Of a stretch of DNA of 64,000 nt, positions 18,877 through 27,631 are shown piece by piece; within the stretch, counting starts at the first letter, position 1; each line of letters opens with the position of its first letter. Under the pieces are notes generated by a model that saw only the letters and a list, made by a program, of their open reading frames with translations, did no database searches and was not told the DNA's origin. The stretch spans positions 23,959-87,958 of the forward strand of contig CAMYKY010000008.1 in assembly GCA_947259165.1 (NCBI GenBank), in the 5' to 3' direction. Source of the DNA: an uncultured Acidobacteriota bacterium (lineage in GTDB: Bacteria; Acidobacteriota; Vicinamibacteria; Marinacidobacterales; SMYC01). A program made the translations under genes and the position numbers.

Positions 18877-20682
18877 TCAAAGCAGCTCTTGAAGATGCAG
18901 GTGGACTTGTTTGCCTAGCTTGGGGCCTAGTAGGTCTTGGAGTTGCTCCACGCCGGCGGCTTTGACGCCTTTTAGGCTCTTGAAGTGGGTTAGGAGTTTT
19001 CTTCGGTTCTTGGGGCCGACGCCAGGGATGGCCTCCAGGGAGGAGCTCAGGTCGCGGGCTTTTCGCTGTTGGCGGTGAAAGGTGATGGCGAAACGGTGGG
19101 CTTCGTCACGGACACGTTGGAGCAATTGGCGCGCAGGTGAGTGCTGATCCAGCACGATCGGCTCGGAGGTGTCGGGTATGAAGATCCACTCTTCTTGCTT
19201 CGCGAGGCTCACGACCGGCAGGTGCGAGAGTCCCAGCTCTTCCAAAGCGCCCCAGGCTGCGCTGAGTTGCCCTTTGCCTCCGTCGACCAGGATCAGATCG
19301 GGAAGATCTTGCCCTTCCTCGAGAACGCGGCGGTAGCGCCTGAGAACGACTTCCCTCATCGAAGCGTAGTCGTCGGGCTTACCCGTCTTCACGGTGCCAA
19401 TTTTGTATTTGCGGTAGTCGCTGCGCTTGGGCTGCCCACGCTCGAACGCGACCATCGACGCTACCGTCTCACTGCCTTGAATGGTCGAGATATCGAAGCC
19501 CTCGATACGTTCGGGACGGTCGGGAAGATCGAGGACTTCTCGCAAGGCCTCGAGACGTTGGCTCGCTTGGCGCCCTTCCTCACGAAAGTCGAGCTCGTAG
19601 GCAAGCCGGGCGTTGCGGCAGACGAGCTCAACCAGTCGTCGTTTCCCACCGCGCTGGGGCACGAGGATCTCGACCTTGGAACCCTTTTTGGCGCTGAGCC
19701 ACTCGACGACGGTTTGGCGCTCGGGGAAATCGATGGGGATATGGATCGTCGACGGAAGGAAACGCCCCAGCTCGTAATACTGCTTCAGCGACGCCTCGAT
19801 GACGTCGGACTCTTCGTGTGCTTCGAGCTCCTCCAACAAAAAGCTGTCGCGGTCCACGACTTTCCCCGAACGGACGGAGAACACTTGAAGTACCGCGTTG
19901 TCGCCTTCGCGATAAAGACCGAACACATCGCTTTCACCGCCACGGACGCCGGCCATCTTCTGGCGCGCTCCCAGCTCCTCGAGCGTCCGCACGTTGTCTC
20001 TCAGTCGCGCCGCTTCCTCGAAGCGTTCGCCTTCGGCCTCGTCGTGCATCTTCTTTTTCAACGAAACGATGAGGTCGTCATTTCTACCTTCGAGAAAGAG
20101 CTTGGCGTCCTCGGCAGCCTTGCGGTACTCGGCAAGGCTCACAATCTCGTCGACGCACGGCGCGATGCAGCGTTTGATCTGAAACTGCAAACATGGACGT
20201 GGGCGCTTGCCGTTGAGTTTTTCTCGGCAATTGCGGACGCCGAAGAGCCGGTGGACGAGATTGGCGGTCTTGCGCGCAAGGCTTGCGGGCACGTACGGCC
20301 CGGAGTACACGGCGCCATCGGAGCCGGGCTGGCGCACGACATAGAGCCGCGGGTAGCCCTCGTTCAACGTGAGCTTCAAGTACGGATGATTCTTGTCATC
20401 GCGCAGCAGAACGTTGAATCTGGGTTTGTGAGTCTTGATGAGGCTGTTTTCGAGGACGAGAGCCTCGCGCTCGGTGTCGGTGACGACCACCTCGACGTCA
20501 CGGATGCGCTCGACGAGACGATCCAGCCGGGGACTATCGACGCGCGCTTCTTGAAAGTAGGAGCGGACGCGGCTTCTCAGTGAGCGCGCCTTCCCGACGT
20601 AGAGGATCTCCCCGTTCTGACCGCGGAACATGTAGACCCCAGAGCTTTTGGGAATCTCGTCTAGCTTTTGCTGGAGGTCCAT
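18877..20682 (-). CDS. uvrC: Excinuclease ABC subunit C
   Basis: Makes both incisions in nucleotide excision repair. 601 aa, full length. N-terminal GIY-YIG domain (SSGVYMFRGQNGEILYVGKA), Cys-rich CLQFQIKRCIAPCV segment, UVR motif around EAEGERFEEAARLRDNV, RNase H-like C-terminal nuclease (IEGFDISTIQGSETVAS, LILVDGGKGQLSAA) and tandem helix-hairpin-helix ending (AIPGVGPKNRRKLLTHF). One arginine finger region is normal. It is a single-gene unit with repeats downstream and a dead radical-SAM gene upstream. Confidence 0.96.
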   Translation of the reverse strand: MDLQQKLDEIPKSSGVYMFRGQNGEILYVGKARSLRSRVRSYFQEARVDSPRLDRLVERIRDVEVVVTDTEREALVLENSLIKTHKPRFNVLLRDDKNHPYLKLTLNEGYPRLYVVRQPGSDGAVYSGPYVPASLARKTANLVHRLFGVRNCREKLNGKRPRPCLQFQIKRCIAPCVDEIVSLAEYRKAAEDAKLFLEGRNDDLIVSLKKKMHDEAEGERFEEAARLRDNVRTLEELGARQKMAGVRGGESDVFGLYREGDNAVLQVFSVRSGKVVDRDSFLLEELEAHEESDVIEASLKQYYELGRFLPSTIHIPIDFPERQTVVEWLSAKKGSKVEILVPQRGGKRRLVELVCRNARLAYELDFREEGRQASQRLEALREVLDLPDRPERIEGFDISTIQGSETVASMVAFERGQPKRSDYRKYKIGTVKTGKPDDYASMREVVLRRYRRVLEEGQDLPDLILVDGGKGQLSAAWGALEELGLSHLPVVSLAKQEEWIFIPDTSEPIVLDQHSPARQLLQRVRDEAHRFAITFHRQQRKARDLSSSLEAIPGVGPKNRRKLLTHFKSLKGVKAAGVEQLQDLLGPKLGKQVHLHLQELL

Positions 20683-20883
20683 TTTCGCGCTTCTATTCTC
20701 GGGTTTTCCATCATCGAGTCGTCTATTTTCGAAAACAGGGGGCGCCAGCGCAAGGACGCGAGTGAATCCAAGAGACCAGGATCAGGAACTGACTTGCTGG
20801 TGCTGACGTTCGGGGTCGCCCGTCACCTGGACGACTTGCGGCGCATCGGCACGACGAGTGTACGGCTCGCCGGTTTGCCTCGC

Positions 20884-21380
20884 TCACCAATCGTCGAAGA
20901 GCCCAACGATTTGACCACACGCGATGGTGCAGTTGCGCGCGCACGTCTTCGGCCGGTCGTATTCTCGGTGCAGGTCTTCCCGCGTGTAGTCTTCGAGCCG
21001 GGTCCCGGGATATCCAAGCTGTTGCGAGCTCAGGTGAACGAGCCCGTCTTCGCAGATGTAGACGTAACGAGCTCCGGCGCGACGTCGCCAGTTGTGCGGT
21101 TTACCGTGGGCAAGATCTTCGCGAAACCCGGTGAACGTGCGTAGCTCTTCTTACCCTGCTGGCGCAAACGGTCATAAACCGACCTCGCGCGCGCGCCCAA
21201 GGCAACGAGCTTGCCGACACGGTCATGGATGATACCGAGGTTCGTCGAAAACCCAAGCTCGACGGCTCGACTCGCGACCGCCACCGCATCCTCGGGATCG
21301 TCGATGCCGCTTCCGATCACCGAGTTGATGTTCACGAAATCCAAAGCTCGTGCGCGCGAATTCTGGCCCGAGAGCTTCAT
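20884..21380 (-). pseudogene. Radical-SAM protein remnant, truncated and frameshifted
   Basis: The frame from 21380 reads LDFVNINSVIGSGIDDPEDA, then ELGFSTNLGIIHDRVGKL and [18 protein letters not shown]. At about 21121-21128 homology jumps one frame: [40 protein letters not shown] and [19 protein letters not shown], then TGA at 20884. From memory this is the C-terminal half of a radical-SAM family close to HpnH/SPASM-like proteins. The N-terminal half with the CxxxCxxC cluster is missing, and auxiliary cysteines appear as Arg (WRRRAG) and Ser (LSSQQ). A one-base deletion joins the frames. It is almost certainly inactive. The spacer 20683-20883 has nothing I recognise. Confidence 0.75.
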
Positions 21381-21383
21381 AAA

Positions 21384-22031
21384 TTAGTGCTTGATGATCG
21401 CGACGTCCTTGGGCAAATCGAGCTCGAAAATATCGTCAGGGAGCTCCCCGTTGATGACAACGTTCTCGAAGTCGATATCGGTGTGGTCGCGATTCACTTC
21501 GTGGAACACGGAGCGCACCGGCGTCCACGTCGTTTTGTCCACGGTCAGCTCGATAGCTGCAAAAAGCGACGCGGGTGAGTCTGGCTTGGGAATGAGCTTC
21601 AAGACCACGCTCGACTCAGACTCCTCGAGGAGGCTCGCATCGTAGTTCTTCGCGAGCTCGTCGTTGCTGCCGCCGAAGCCGACAAGCAGGTTCATGCCCG
21701 AACGGCCTCCCGAGTCCTGTTTGAACTCATCCACCTGAGCCGCGCTGACGTTATAAACGCGGACGAGTTTGTCCCGAACGAGCAGCACCTTGGGCGCGGG
21801 CTCCACATGCTCCCAGCGAACAGATCCTGGCATCTCAAGATGGAGCTTCCCGCGGCTGACGTCCTGATCCTGCAAAATGGCGTCGTGGTCCGTTTGCTCG
21901 AAATCCGCGGTGAGCGTTCGCAGCTGCTCGCCCGCTTTTTCCATCTCGGCGAGGATCTCGTCGAGCCTCGCCGCGTCTACGGGAGACGCGACTAGCGACA
22001 AAGCTAGCAACGAGATCGTCAACATCATCAT
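21384..22031 (-). CDS. LolA-type outer-membrane lipoprotein carrier
   Basis: Periplasmic chaperone-like protein of 215 aa with a signal peptide (MMMLTISLLALSLVASPVDA). The LolA fold is indicated by LTADFEQTDHDAILQDQDVS, GKLHLEMPGSVRWEHVEP, RVYNVSAAQVDEFKQ and the C-terminal SVFHEVNRDHTDIDFENV. It follows an ABC transporter ATPase and permease of the LolD/LolE kind, so the three genes may form one envelope-lipid or lipoprotein trafficking unit. Substrate unknown. Confidence 0.85.
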   Translation of the reverse strand: MMMLTISLLALSLVASPVDAARLDEILAEMEKAGEQLRTLTADFEQTDHDAILQDQDVSRGKLHLEMPGSVRWEHVEPAPKVLLVRDKLVRVYNVSAAQVDEFKQDSGGRSGMNLLVGFGGSNDELAKNYDASLLEESESSVVLKLIPKPDSPASLFAAIELTVDKTTWTPVRSVFHEVNRDHTDIDFENVVINGELPDDIFELDLPKDVAIIKH

Positions 22032-22038
22032 TAGGAGT

Positions 22039-22776
22039 CTAGCGCGCTTGAGAGCGCGCCCGCTCGGGCTCTTCGACGAGCTCGGCTACGGTGCCATGGC
22101 TTCGGATCTGGCCATCCAGCATCTCGATCACCCGGTTCCCCATCTCGGCAGCCTCGGGGTTGTGAGTGATCATCACGATCGTCTGCTGCTTTTCGCGATT
22201 CAAATCCGAGAGGAGCCGAAGAACTTGCTCCGAGTTACGTGAGTCTAGATTCCCGGTCGGCTCGTCTGCCAGGATCATTGCGGGCTTGTTCACGAGCGCG
22301 CGGGCAATCGCCACCCGCTGTTGCTCGCCCACGGAAAGCTCGAGCGGCTTGTAGTCGAGTTTGTGCCTCAAATGAACGATCTCGAGCAGGTCACCCACCT
22401 CGTCGCGGGTTACCGGCTCACCGCCGTAAATCTGACGGGCAATCTCGATGTTGGCCTGAACCGTCAGCGTGGAAAGCAGGTTGAAACGCTGGAAGACGAA
22501 ACCGATCTTCAGGCACCGCATCCGGGTGCGCACCGCATCCGAGACGGACGCAAGGTCGACCCCGTCGATGAACACTTGCCCGGACGTCGGAGCCGACAGC
22601 CCGCCCAAAATCTGGAGAAGCGTCGTTTTGCCGCAACCCGAAGGCCCCATGATCGACACGAACTCGCCCGCTTTGATCTCCATGTCGATACCCTGCAGTG
22701 CGGGAACATCGAGCGAGCCAGTCCGGTAGACCTTGCGCAGGGCTATCGTCTTCAATACGGCGCGTCGTTGACTCAT
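22039..22776 (-). CDS. LolD/MacB-type ABC transporter ATP-binding protein
   Basis: Cytoplasmic ATPase, 245 aa, for the permease gene just upstream. Walker [11 protein letters not shown]-loop FQRFNLL, signature [15 protein letters not shown] (the usual second G of LSGGE is V), Walker [12 protein letters not shown] and the switch His in [10 protein letters not shown]. The close relatives power lipoprotein release (LolD) or macrolide/peptide efflux (MacB). Followed 7 bases later by lolA. Confidence 0.92.
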   Translation of the reverse strand: MSQRRAVLKTIALRKVYRTGSLDVPALQGIDMEIKAGEFVSIMGPSGCGKTTLLQILGGLSAPTSGQVFIDGVDLASVSDAVRTRMRCLKIGFVFQRFNLLSTLTVQANIEIARQIYGGEPVTRDEVGDLLEIVHLRHKLDYKPLELSVGEQQRVAIARALVNKPAMILADEPTGNLDSRNSEQVLRLLSDLNREKQQTIVMITHNPEAAEMGNRVIEMLDGQIRSHGTVAELVEEPERARSQAR

Positions 22777-22807
22777 GGACTCACGGAACTCATGTCAATG
22801 CCAAACT

Positions 22808-23914
22808 CTACTCGAAGTTGAGCGCCTCGACTGGATCGAGCTTGGCGGCTCGATAGGCCGGATAGAGAGCGCCCAAAAGGCCTCCGCTGATGCCTAGGAT
22901 AGCCGACATCATGAACCACCGGGGGATCAAGTCGACGGTAAGCGTCGGGAAAAACGTCAGAATCGCCGAACGACCGAGAACCGAGATTACGAAGCCGGCA
23001 ACGACGCCCATGACGCAAATCAGAAACGATTCCACCATCACCAACCGGATGATGAACATCTTGCTCGCGCCAAGGGCTTTGAGAATTCCGATCTCGCGGG
23101 TTCGCTCGATGATCGTCGTGTACATCGCGAGCAGAATGACGAGGTAGCTAATCACCGCCGCGAAAAGCGATAGCGCACTGATGAATTCCGTCAGGCCGAG
23201 TGCGTTTTCTTTCATCGCCTCGGAAAACCCTTCGAGCGCGGTGATTTGATAGCCCTCGAAACGCGCCTCCAGCGCGGCGGCCGCCTCGGCAACCGTGGAA
23301 TCGTCCCCGACTTTGAGAAAGAACAGTGACGCCTTGCCGGGTTGCGCCGTCGCGGTCTGCATGTCGGTGATGCCCATGAAGATCCGAACGCCCGCACCCG
23401 CCTTGCAGATGCCGACCACCGTGAAGTCGCGATTCATGATCGGGAGCACGTCGCCAACCTTGATGCCGTCGGCAGCGGCGAGAACCGTGTCAACGATGAG
23501 GTCGGCGGGCTCTTCAAGACCGCGTCCCTCGACGATCTCGATTCCATTCCCGACCTGGTTGTACGTCATCTCGTCGACGCCGAAAATCATGACGAGCTTT
23601 TGCTTGCCTTTCAGGCTCGTCAGCCGACCCGTCAAAACGGGCGCAGCAGCCGCGACTCCGGGAACGTCGAGGAGGCGAGCGCCTAAGCGTACGTCGACGA
23701 CACCTGAGTTGATGGCGAGAAACGGGGACGACCCTGGCGCTTGAAAGATGATGTCAGCGCCGACGTTCTTGATGCGATCTGCGGTCTCGTCGAGGCTGCC
23801 GTGCGCGAGACCGACCAGCACGAGCACGAGCGCCACCCCGAGGGCAACCGCAAGAATGCCTACAGTGGTACGTGTTTTGCGATTAAAGATGTTTGCTAGG
23901 GGAAGGTTCGCCAT
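22808..23914 (-). CDS. FtsX/MacB-type ABC transporter permease
   Basis: 368 aa with one N-terminal membrane helix (TVGILAVALGVALVLVLVGL), a periplasmic domain of about 200 residues, and three C-terminal helices ending ALYPAYRAAKLDPVEALNFE, the standard FtsX-domain finish. This four-helix layout matches LolC/E and DevC. With the ATPase and LolA-like protein downstream it probably extracts or exports an envelope substrate by a mechanotransmission mechanism. Homodimeric operation is likely because only one permease gene is present. Confidence 0.9.
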   Translation of the reverse strand: MANLPLANIFNRKTRTTVGILAVALGVALVLVLVGLAHGSLDETADRIKNVGADIIFQAPGSSPFLAINSGVVDVRLGARLLDVPGVAAAAPVLTGRLTSLKGKQKLVMIFGVDEMTYNQVGNGIEIVEGRGLEEPADLIVDTVLAAADGIKVGDVLPIMNRDFTVVGICKAGAGVRIFMGITDMQTATAQPGKASLFFLKVGDDSTVAEAAAALEARFEGYQITALEGFSEAMKENALGLTEFISALSLFAAVISYLVILLAMYTTIIERTREIGILKALGASKMFIIRLVMVESFLICVMGVVAGFVISVLGRSAILTFFPTLTVDLIPRWFMMSAILGISGGLLGALYPAYRAAKLDPVEALNFE

Positions 23915-24061
23915 GTTGGGTCTTTCGCGGCCCCATCAGGGAGCTGCACAAACAGGCTATCGTAGCAAAGTGAGCCCGCGCCAGCAACATAGGGCCTCCC
24001 TTTTGTGCCGCCAGCCGACGATCAGCCGCCCGCCATCAAGTCGATCCGCTCACCGCATTGC

Positions 24062-24067
24062 TATACT
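24062..24067 (+). promoter_or_regulatory. -10 box (TATACT) of a probably leaderless gene
   Basis: TATACT ends 7 bases before the ATG of the quinone oxidoreductase, so transcription would start at or next to the ATG. No ribosome site fits between them. No convincing -35 is visible. Confidence 0.4.
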
Positions 24068-24074
24068 CCCGCGG

Positions 24075-25040
24075 ATGAAAGCGATACAGGTACACACCCC
24101 CGGGGCGCCAGATGCCCTCGAACTCGTCGAGATCCCTACTCCCAGACCGGCGTCCGGCGAAGCTTTGGTTCGCATCGAGTCCATCGGCGTGAACTTTATC
24201 GACGTCTATCACCGAACGGGGCTCTACCCGCTCGGTACGCCCTTCACCCCAGGACGCGAGGCGGCGGGTGTGGTCGAAGCCATCGGCCCGGATGTCACCG
24301 AGGTTCAGCCCGGCGACCGGGTGGCGTATGTATTGAGCCCTAGCTACGCCCAGTTCTCGGTCGTGCCCGCCGCGAAGCTCGTGCCGGTACCTGCGGACGT
24401 GAGCTTCGATAAAGCTGCCGCACTGATGCTCCAGGGCTTGACCGCGCACTATCTCTCTCACTCGACGTTTGCCATCCAAAAGGACCAGCAGATTCTCATC
24501 CACGCGGCCGCAGGGGGCGTCGGGTTACTGCTGGTACAGATGGCGAAACAACGCGGTGGTCGGGTTTTCGGGACCGTCTCCACCGAGGCCAAAGCGGACG
24601 CGGCGAAACGAGCTGGGGTCGACGTCGTCATCCGCTACACCGAAGAAGATTTCGAAGAAGCGGTAAGGCGCGAGACCCAGGGCGACGGACTTCATGCTGT
24701 CTACGACTCGGTCGGTCACACGACGTTCGACAAGAGCCTGAAGTGCCTCCGCCCGCGCGGCGTGCTCGTGCTCTTCGGCCAATCGAGCGGCCCGGTGCCA
24801 CCGTTCGATCTGGGAAGGCTCGCCGGCGGCGGGTCGCTGTTCGTCACCCGCCCGACGCTCGGCCACTACATTCTCGGTCGCGAGGAGCTTCTCGAACGAT
24901 CGGGAGACATCCTCGGCTGGGTCGAGCGTGGCGAGCTGGCGGTCACGATCGATCGTGAGCTACCCCTGGCCGAAGCCGCCGAAGCACACCGGCTGCTCGA
25001 GGGGCGCAAGACTAGCGGGAAGTTGTTGTTGCGACCGTAG
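24075..25040 (+). CDS. NADPH:quinone oxidoreductase (zeta-crystallin type MDR)
   Basis: Zinc-free medium-chain dehydrogenase of 321 aa that reduces quinones with NADPH. Seen: GroES-like N domain (GVNFIDVYHRTGLYP), GREAAGVVEAIGPDV, and the Rossmann motif HAAAGGVGLLLVQMAK (AAxGGVG); Cys ligands for zinc are absent, as in QorA. The start at 24075 gives the family N terminus (MKAIQVHTPGAPDAL) and lies right behind a -10 box. The divergent gene upstream is the ABC permease; 160 bases separate them. Confidence 0.92.
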   Translation: MKAIQVHTPGAPDALELVEIPTPRPASGEALVRIESIGVNFIDVYHRTGLYPLGTPFTPGREAAGVVEAIGPDVTEVQPGDRVAYVLSPSYAQFSVVPAAKLVPVPADVSFDKAAALMLQGLTAHYLSHSTFAIQKDQQILIHAAAGGVGLLLVQMAKQRGGRVFGTVSTEAKADAAKRAGVDVVIRYTEEDFEEAVRRETQGDGLHAVYDSVGHTTFDKSLKCLRPRGVLVLFGQSSGPVPPFDLGRLAGGGSLFVTRPTLGHYILGREELLERSGDILGWVERGELAVTIDRELPLAEAAEAHRLLEGRKTSGKLLLRP

Positions 25041-25047
25041 GGTCGCA

Positions 25048-25164
25048 CCGTTCCCGTTCCCGTTCCCGTTCCCGAAACACCGAGACGCGAGCTCTTGCTT
25101 TTTCTTTGCGTTTCTATCTTGACGACGAGGCTGGGATGGGTCGAAATCTATTGGGAACGGGTCG
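25048..25164. repeat. Hexamer-armed palindromic element, TTCCCG type
   Basis: Left arm of five TTCCCG words, core with GAGCTCTTGCTTTTTCTTTG, right end TTGGGAACGGGTCGGGT. It lies between two convergent genes (quinone oxidoreductase and glcF). Confidence 0.6.
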
Positions 25165-25166
25165 GG

Positions 25167-26414
25167 TCAGCGCTCGGACCGGTAGGCTCGGTCTAGCAGC
25201 ACAACAGGGTGCACCACTTCAGCCTTGAGCAACGACCGCCTCACTCCCTCCGATAGCTGCAGGTGGCAGCCAGGGTTTCCAGTGGCGATGATGTCCGGTC
25301 TCGCGGGAACGATGTCTTTCATCTTGCGCTCGAGCACTTCCATGGACATGTCGTAGTGCGTGACGTTGTAGATACCGGCGCTACCGCAGCAGCGCTCGGG
25401 CTCGCGGTAGTCGACGAGCTCGACGCCCGGGATCTTCGAAAGAAGCTCGCGCGGCTCGTCCTTGACGCGTTGGGCGTGGAAAAGATGGCACGGGGCGTCG
25501 TAGGCAACCCGCATCGGCTTCGTCGACGGCGACGCGGCGGGTGCCTCGAAGCCTTCACGCACGAGAAACGCGGAGATATCGACCACTCGCTCCGCGAACG
25601 ATTTCGCGCCAGGGTTCGATTCGAGGAGCTCTCCATACTCCGAGAGCGCAGCACCACAACCCGCTGCGTTGACCACGATCGCATCCACGTCCTTGAACGC
25701 CTCGATATTCTTCGCCGCAAGCTCGCGTCCGGTGTCGGGCAGCCCGTTGTGTAGATGCAGCGCGCCACAGCACACCTGCTCTTTCGGCACGACAACTTCG
25801 TAACCATTGCGTTGCAGCACGCGCGCGGTGGCTTCGTTGACTTCAGAAAAAAGATGCGACGCAATGCAACCAGCGAACAACGCGACACGCTTTCGCGGCT
25901 TTCCGTCAGGCTCGAAACGATCCGCAAGCACAGTCCTTGGGGTTATCGCGGGTAACAGCGCGGCGCGTTCACCCAGAGCGGGCGAGATCGCGGAGACGAG
26001 CCGTCGCAAGCCGAGCGCGTCCCCCCAGCGTGCAAAGGTCATGAACAATGCGAGCCGTCGCGGGTGGGCCAAAACTCCCGACAGAAGGAACCTCTTCGCC
26101 CAGCGAAGAAGCGTTCCTTCGTTCTTTGCTTCCGTGATGAGCCCGCGAGCTTGCTCCATGATATTGCCAACAGGAACTCCCGCCGGACACACCGATTCAC
26201 AGCCACGGCACGCGAGGCAATCGTAGAACTCGCTTGCGAGCCCTTCGGTCAGAGCAAGACGTCCTTCCAAGACTGCGCGGACGTTGTACACCTGACCACG
26301 TGGCGCAAGCGACTCCCGAGGCTTGGCTTCGTATGCCGGACACGCCGGCAGGCACAATCCTCAGTGAACGCAGGCGAGCGTCTTCTTGTATAGGCTCTCG
26401 TGGCTTTCGATCAC
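25167..26414 (-). CDS. glcF: Glycolate/D-lactate oxidase iron-sulfur subunit GlcF with in-frame UGA at codon 18
   Basis: Electron-transfer subunit with two 4Fe-4S motifs and two CCG domains, as in GlcF/GlpC/LutA. The frame starts at GTG 26414, 9 bases after GAGG, and reads ESLYKKTLACVH, then TGA (26363-26361), then GLCLPACPAY. The normal family sequence here is CVHCGLCLPAC, so UGA replaces the second Cys of the first cluster motif. The second motif CLACRGCESVCP and both CCG motifs (EQVCCGALHLHNG, ERCCGSAG) are intact, as is the rest of the gene. A 6-bp hairpin follows the UGA. Either a selenocysteine codon, a recent nonsense mutation, or a sequence error. A shortened protein from TTG 26357 would lose two cluster cysteines. 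Confidence 0.88.
26334..26363 (-). promoter_or_regulatory. Candidate bacterial SECIS: UGA plus downstream hairpin in glcF
   Basis: After the UGA (26363-26361) there are 10 bases, then TGCCGG, loop CGTGT, CCGGCA. The stem is six perfect pairs; the loop starts 16 bases after the UGA and has G at its second position. These fit the loose bacterial SECIS rules as I remember them. GC-rich coding sequence can form such a hairpin by chance. Confidence 0.4.
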
Positions 26415-26425
26415 GATCCCGATCC

Positions 26426-27631
26426 TCAAATCCTGCCGACGAATCGGCCTGGAGACAAAATCCCCTTCGGGTCGAGCTTCGTTTTGATCTGGCGCATCAA
26501 TTCGAACCCTCCCGGAGTCTCTCCGAACACGTCGAGCTCGGTTTTGAGCTCGGCGGGCGCACGTTCGACCACGACCACCCCACCCTGAGCCGCCGCGCGT
26601 TCTTGCCGGTCGGCGAGTGCGTCCGGATCCGTCGTCCGACTATAGACGAGACCCGCGTCCGGGTATGCGACGAGCGCGCCGCCATCCTGCCAGCTCTCGG
26701 CGAGATGGAACGTTCGCGCAGGCGTGACTTGACCGCGCAATACGAGCTCGGAGGTCTCACTAGGACCGACCGGAAAATCACGGATCCGTTCCCACGACGG
26801 AGCTGGAACGATCTCACCGCCAGATGCCGAGACGCTGCCACTCACTTCTTCAGCGAGACCTTCGAAGCGCAGCAACAGCGTCCACGCGTCCAATCCAAAC
26901 ATTTCCGCGGCCGTCGGGTTCAGCAGGACCGCAACCTCGGGCGCATGCGCGAGATCGCGCACCTCGCGCCACCCGCGCTCTGCCTCCTGCGCCCGCCGAA
27001 ACCCGAGGGCAACCGTGCGGGCGTCTTCCGGCAGTGCACGCAACCGTAGAAACGCCCGCGTCACGACCGCGAGACTCCCCGCCGACCCAACGAAGAGCTT
27101 CATCAGCTCATAGCCGGCAACGTTTTTGACCACACGCCCGCCCGACTTGAACTGCGCGCCATCCGCCAGCACGCCCTCGAAGCCGAGCAAGAGATCTCGG
27201 GGACGCGCTCCGGGGCGACGGCGCAGGCCCGGTTCGCCAAGCGCCAGTATCCCGCCAATCGTCGCTCGAGACGGGTACGGGGCATCGAGAGGCAGAAACT
27301 GGTTCGCTTGGGCGAGTTGCTCGTTGAGCGCTCCGAGGGTCGTCCCGGCTCGCACCGCGACGGTGAGATCTCCAGGAATGTGATCTTCGACGCCCACGAG
27401 GCGCGTCATCCTCAAATACGCGTCGAGCCGGCTCGGCGCGTTGCCGAGCTCGAGTCTCGTGGCGCCTCCAACCGGCACCACCGCCATGTTCTCCTGGTGA
27501 CACAGCGCCAGCGCTTCAGCGCACGCCTCATCATCTTCCGGCTCGAGCACGAGGGAAGGCGATAGCCCGTCAATCCGAGGGTCCTCCGACGTCGGGGGTC
27601 GGGCGCCCACCTCGCCGAGAAAATCTTTCAA
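26426..27631 (-). CDS. glcE: Glycolate oxidase FAD-binding subunit GlcE
   Basis: FAD-linked subunit of the GlcDEF complex, about 401 aa. It has a shortened FAD-binding PCMH domain: VVPVGGATRLELGNAP, PSRATIGGILALGEPG, and SGGRVVKNVAGYELMKLFVG, the last being characteristic of GlcE; the end is LDPKGILSPGRFVG. The start is TTG 27631, 6 bases after GGGAG and overlapping the glcD stop (ATTTGA); GTG 27637 is possible. Stop lies 11 bases before the glcF GTG, so D, E and F are one transcript. Confidence 0.9.
   Translation of the reverse strand: MKDFLGEVGARPPTSEDPRIDGLSPSLVLEPEDDEACAEALALCHQENMAVVPVGGATRLELGNAPSRLDAYLRMTRLVGVEDHIPGDLTVAVRAGTTLGALNEQLAQANQFLPLDAPYPSRATIGGILALGEPGLRRRPGARPRDLLLGFEGVLADGAQFKSGGRVVKNVAGYELMKLFVGSAGSLAVVTRAFLRLRALPEDARTVALGFRRAQEAERGWREVRDLAHAPEVAVLLNPTAAEMFGLDAWTLLLRFEGLAEEVSGSVSASGGEIVPAPSWERIRDFPVGPSETSELVLRGQVTPARTFHLAESWQDGGALVAYPDAGLVYSRTTDPDALADRQERAAAQGGVVVVERAPAELKTELDVFGETPGGFELMRQIKTKLDPKGILSPGRFVGRI

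Noticed and set aside
19141..20583. Long open frame on the plus strand opposite uvrC
   Set aside because: Shadow of uvrC, no motifs and no ribosome site.
20683..20883. Possible gene between uvrC and the radical-SAM remnant
   Set aside because: No frame with ribosome site or family pattern was found.
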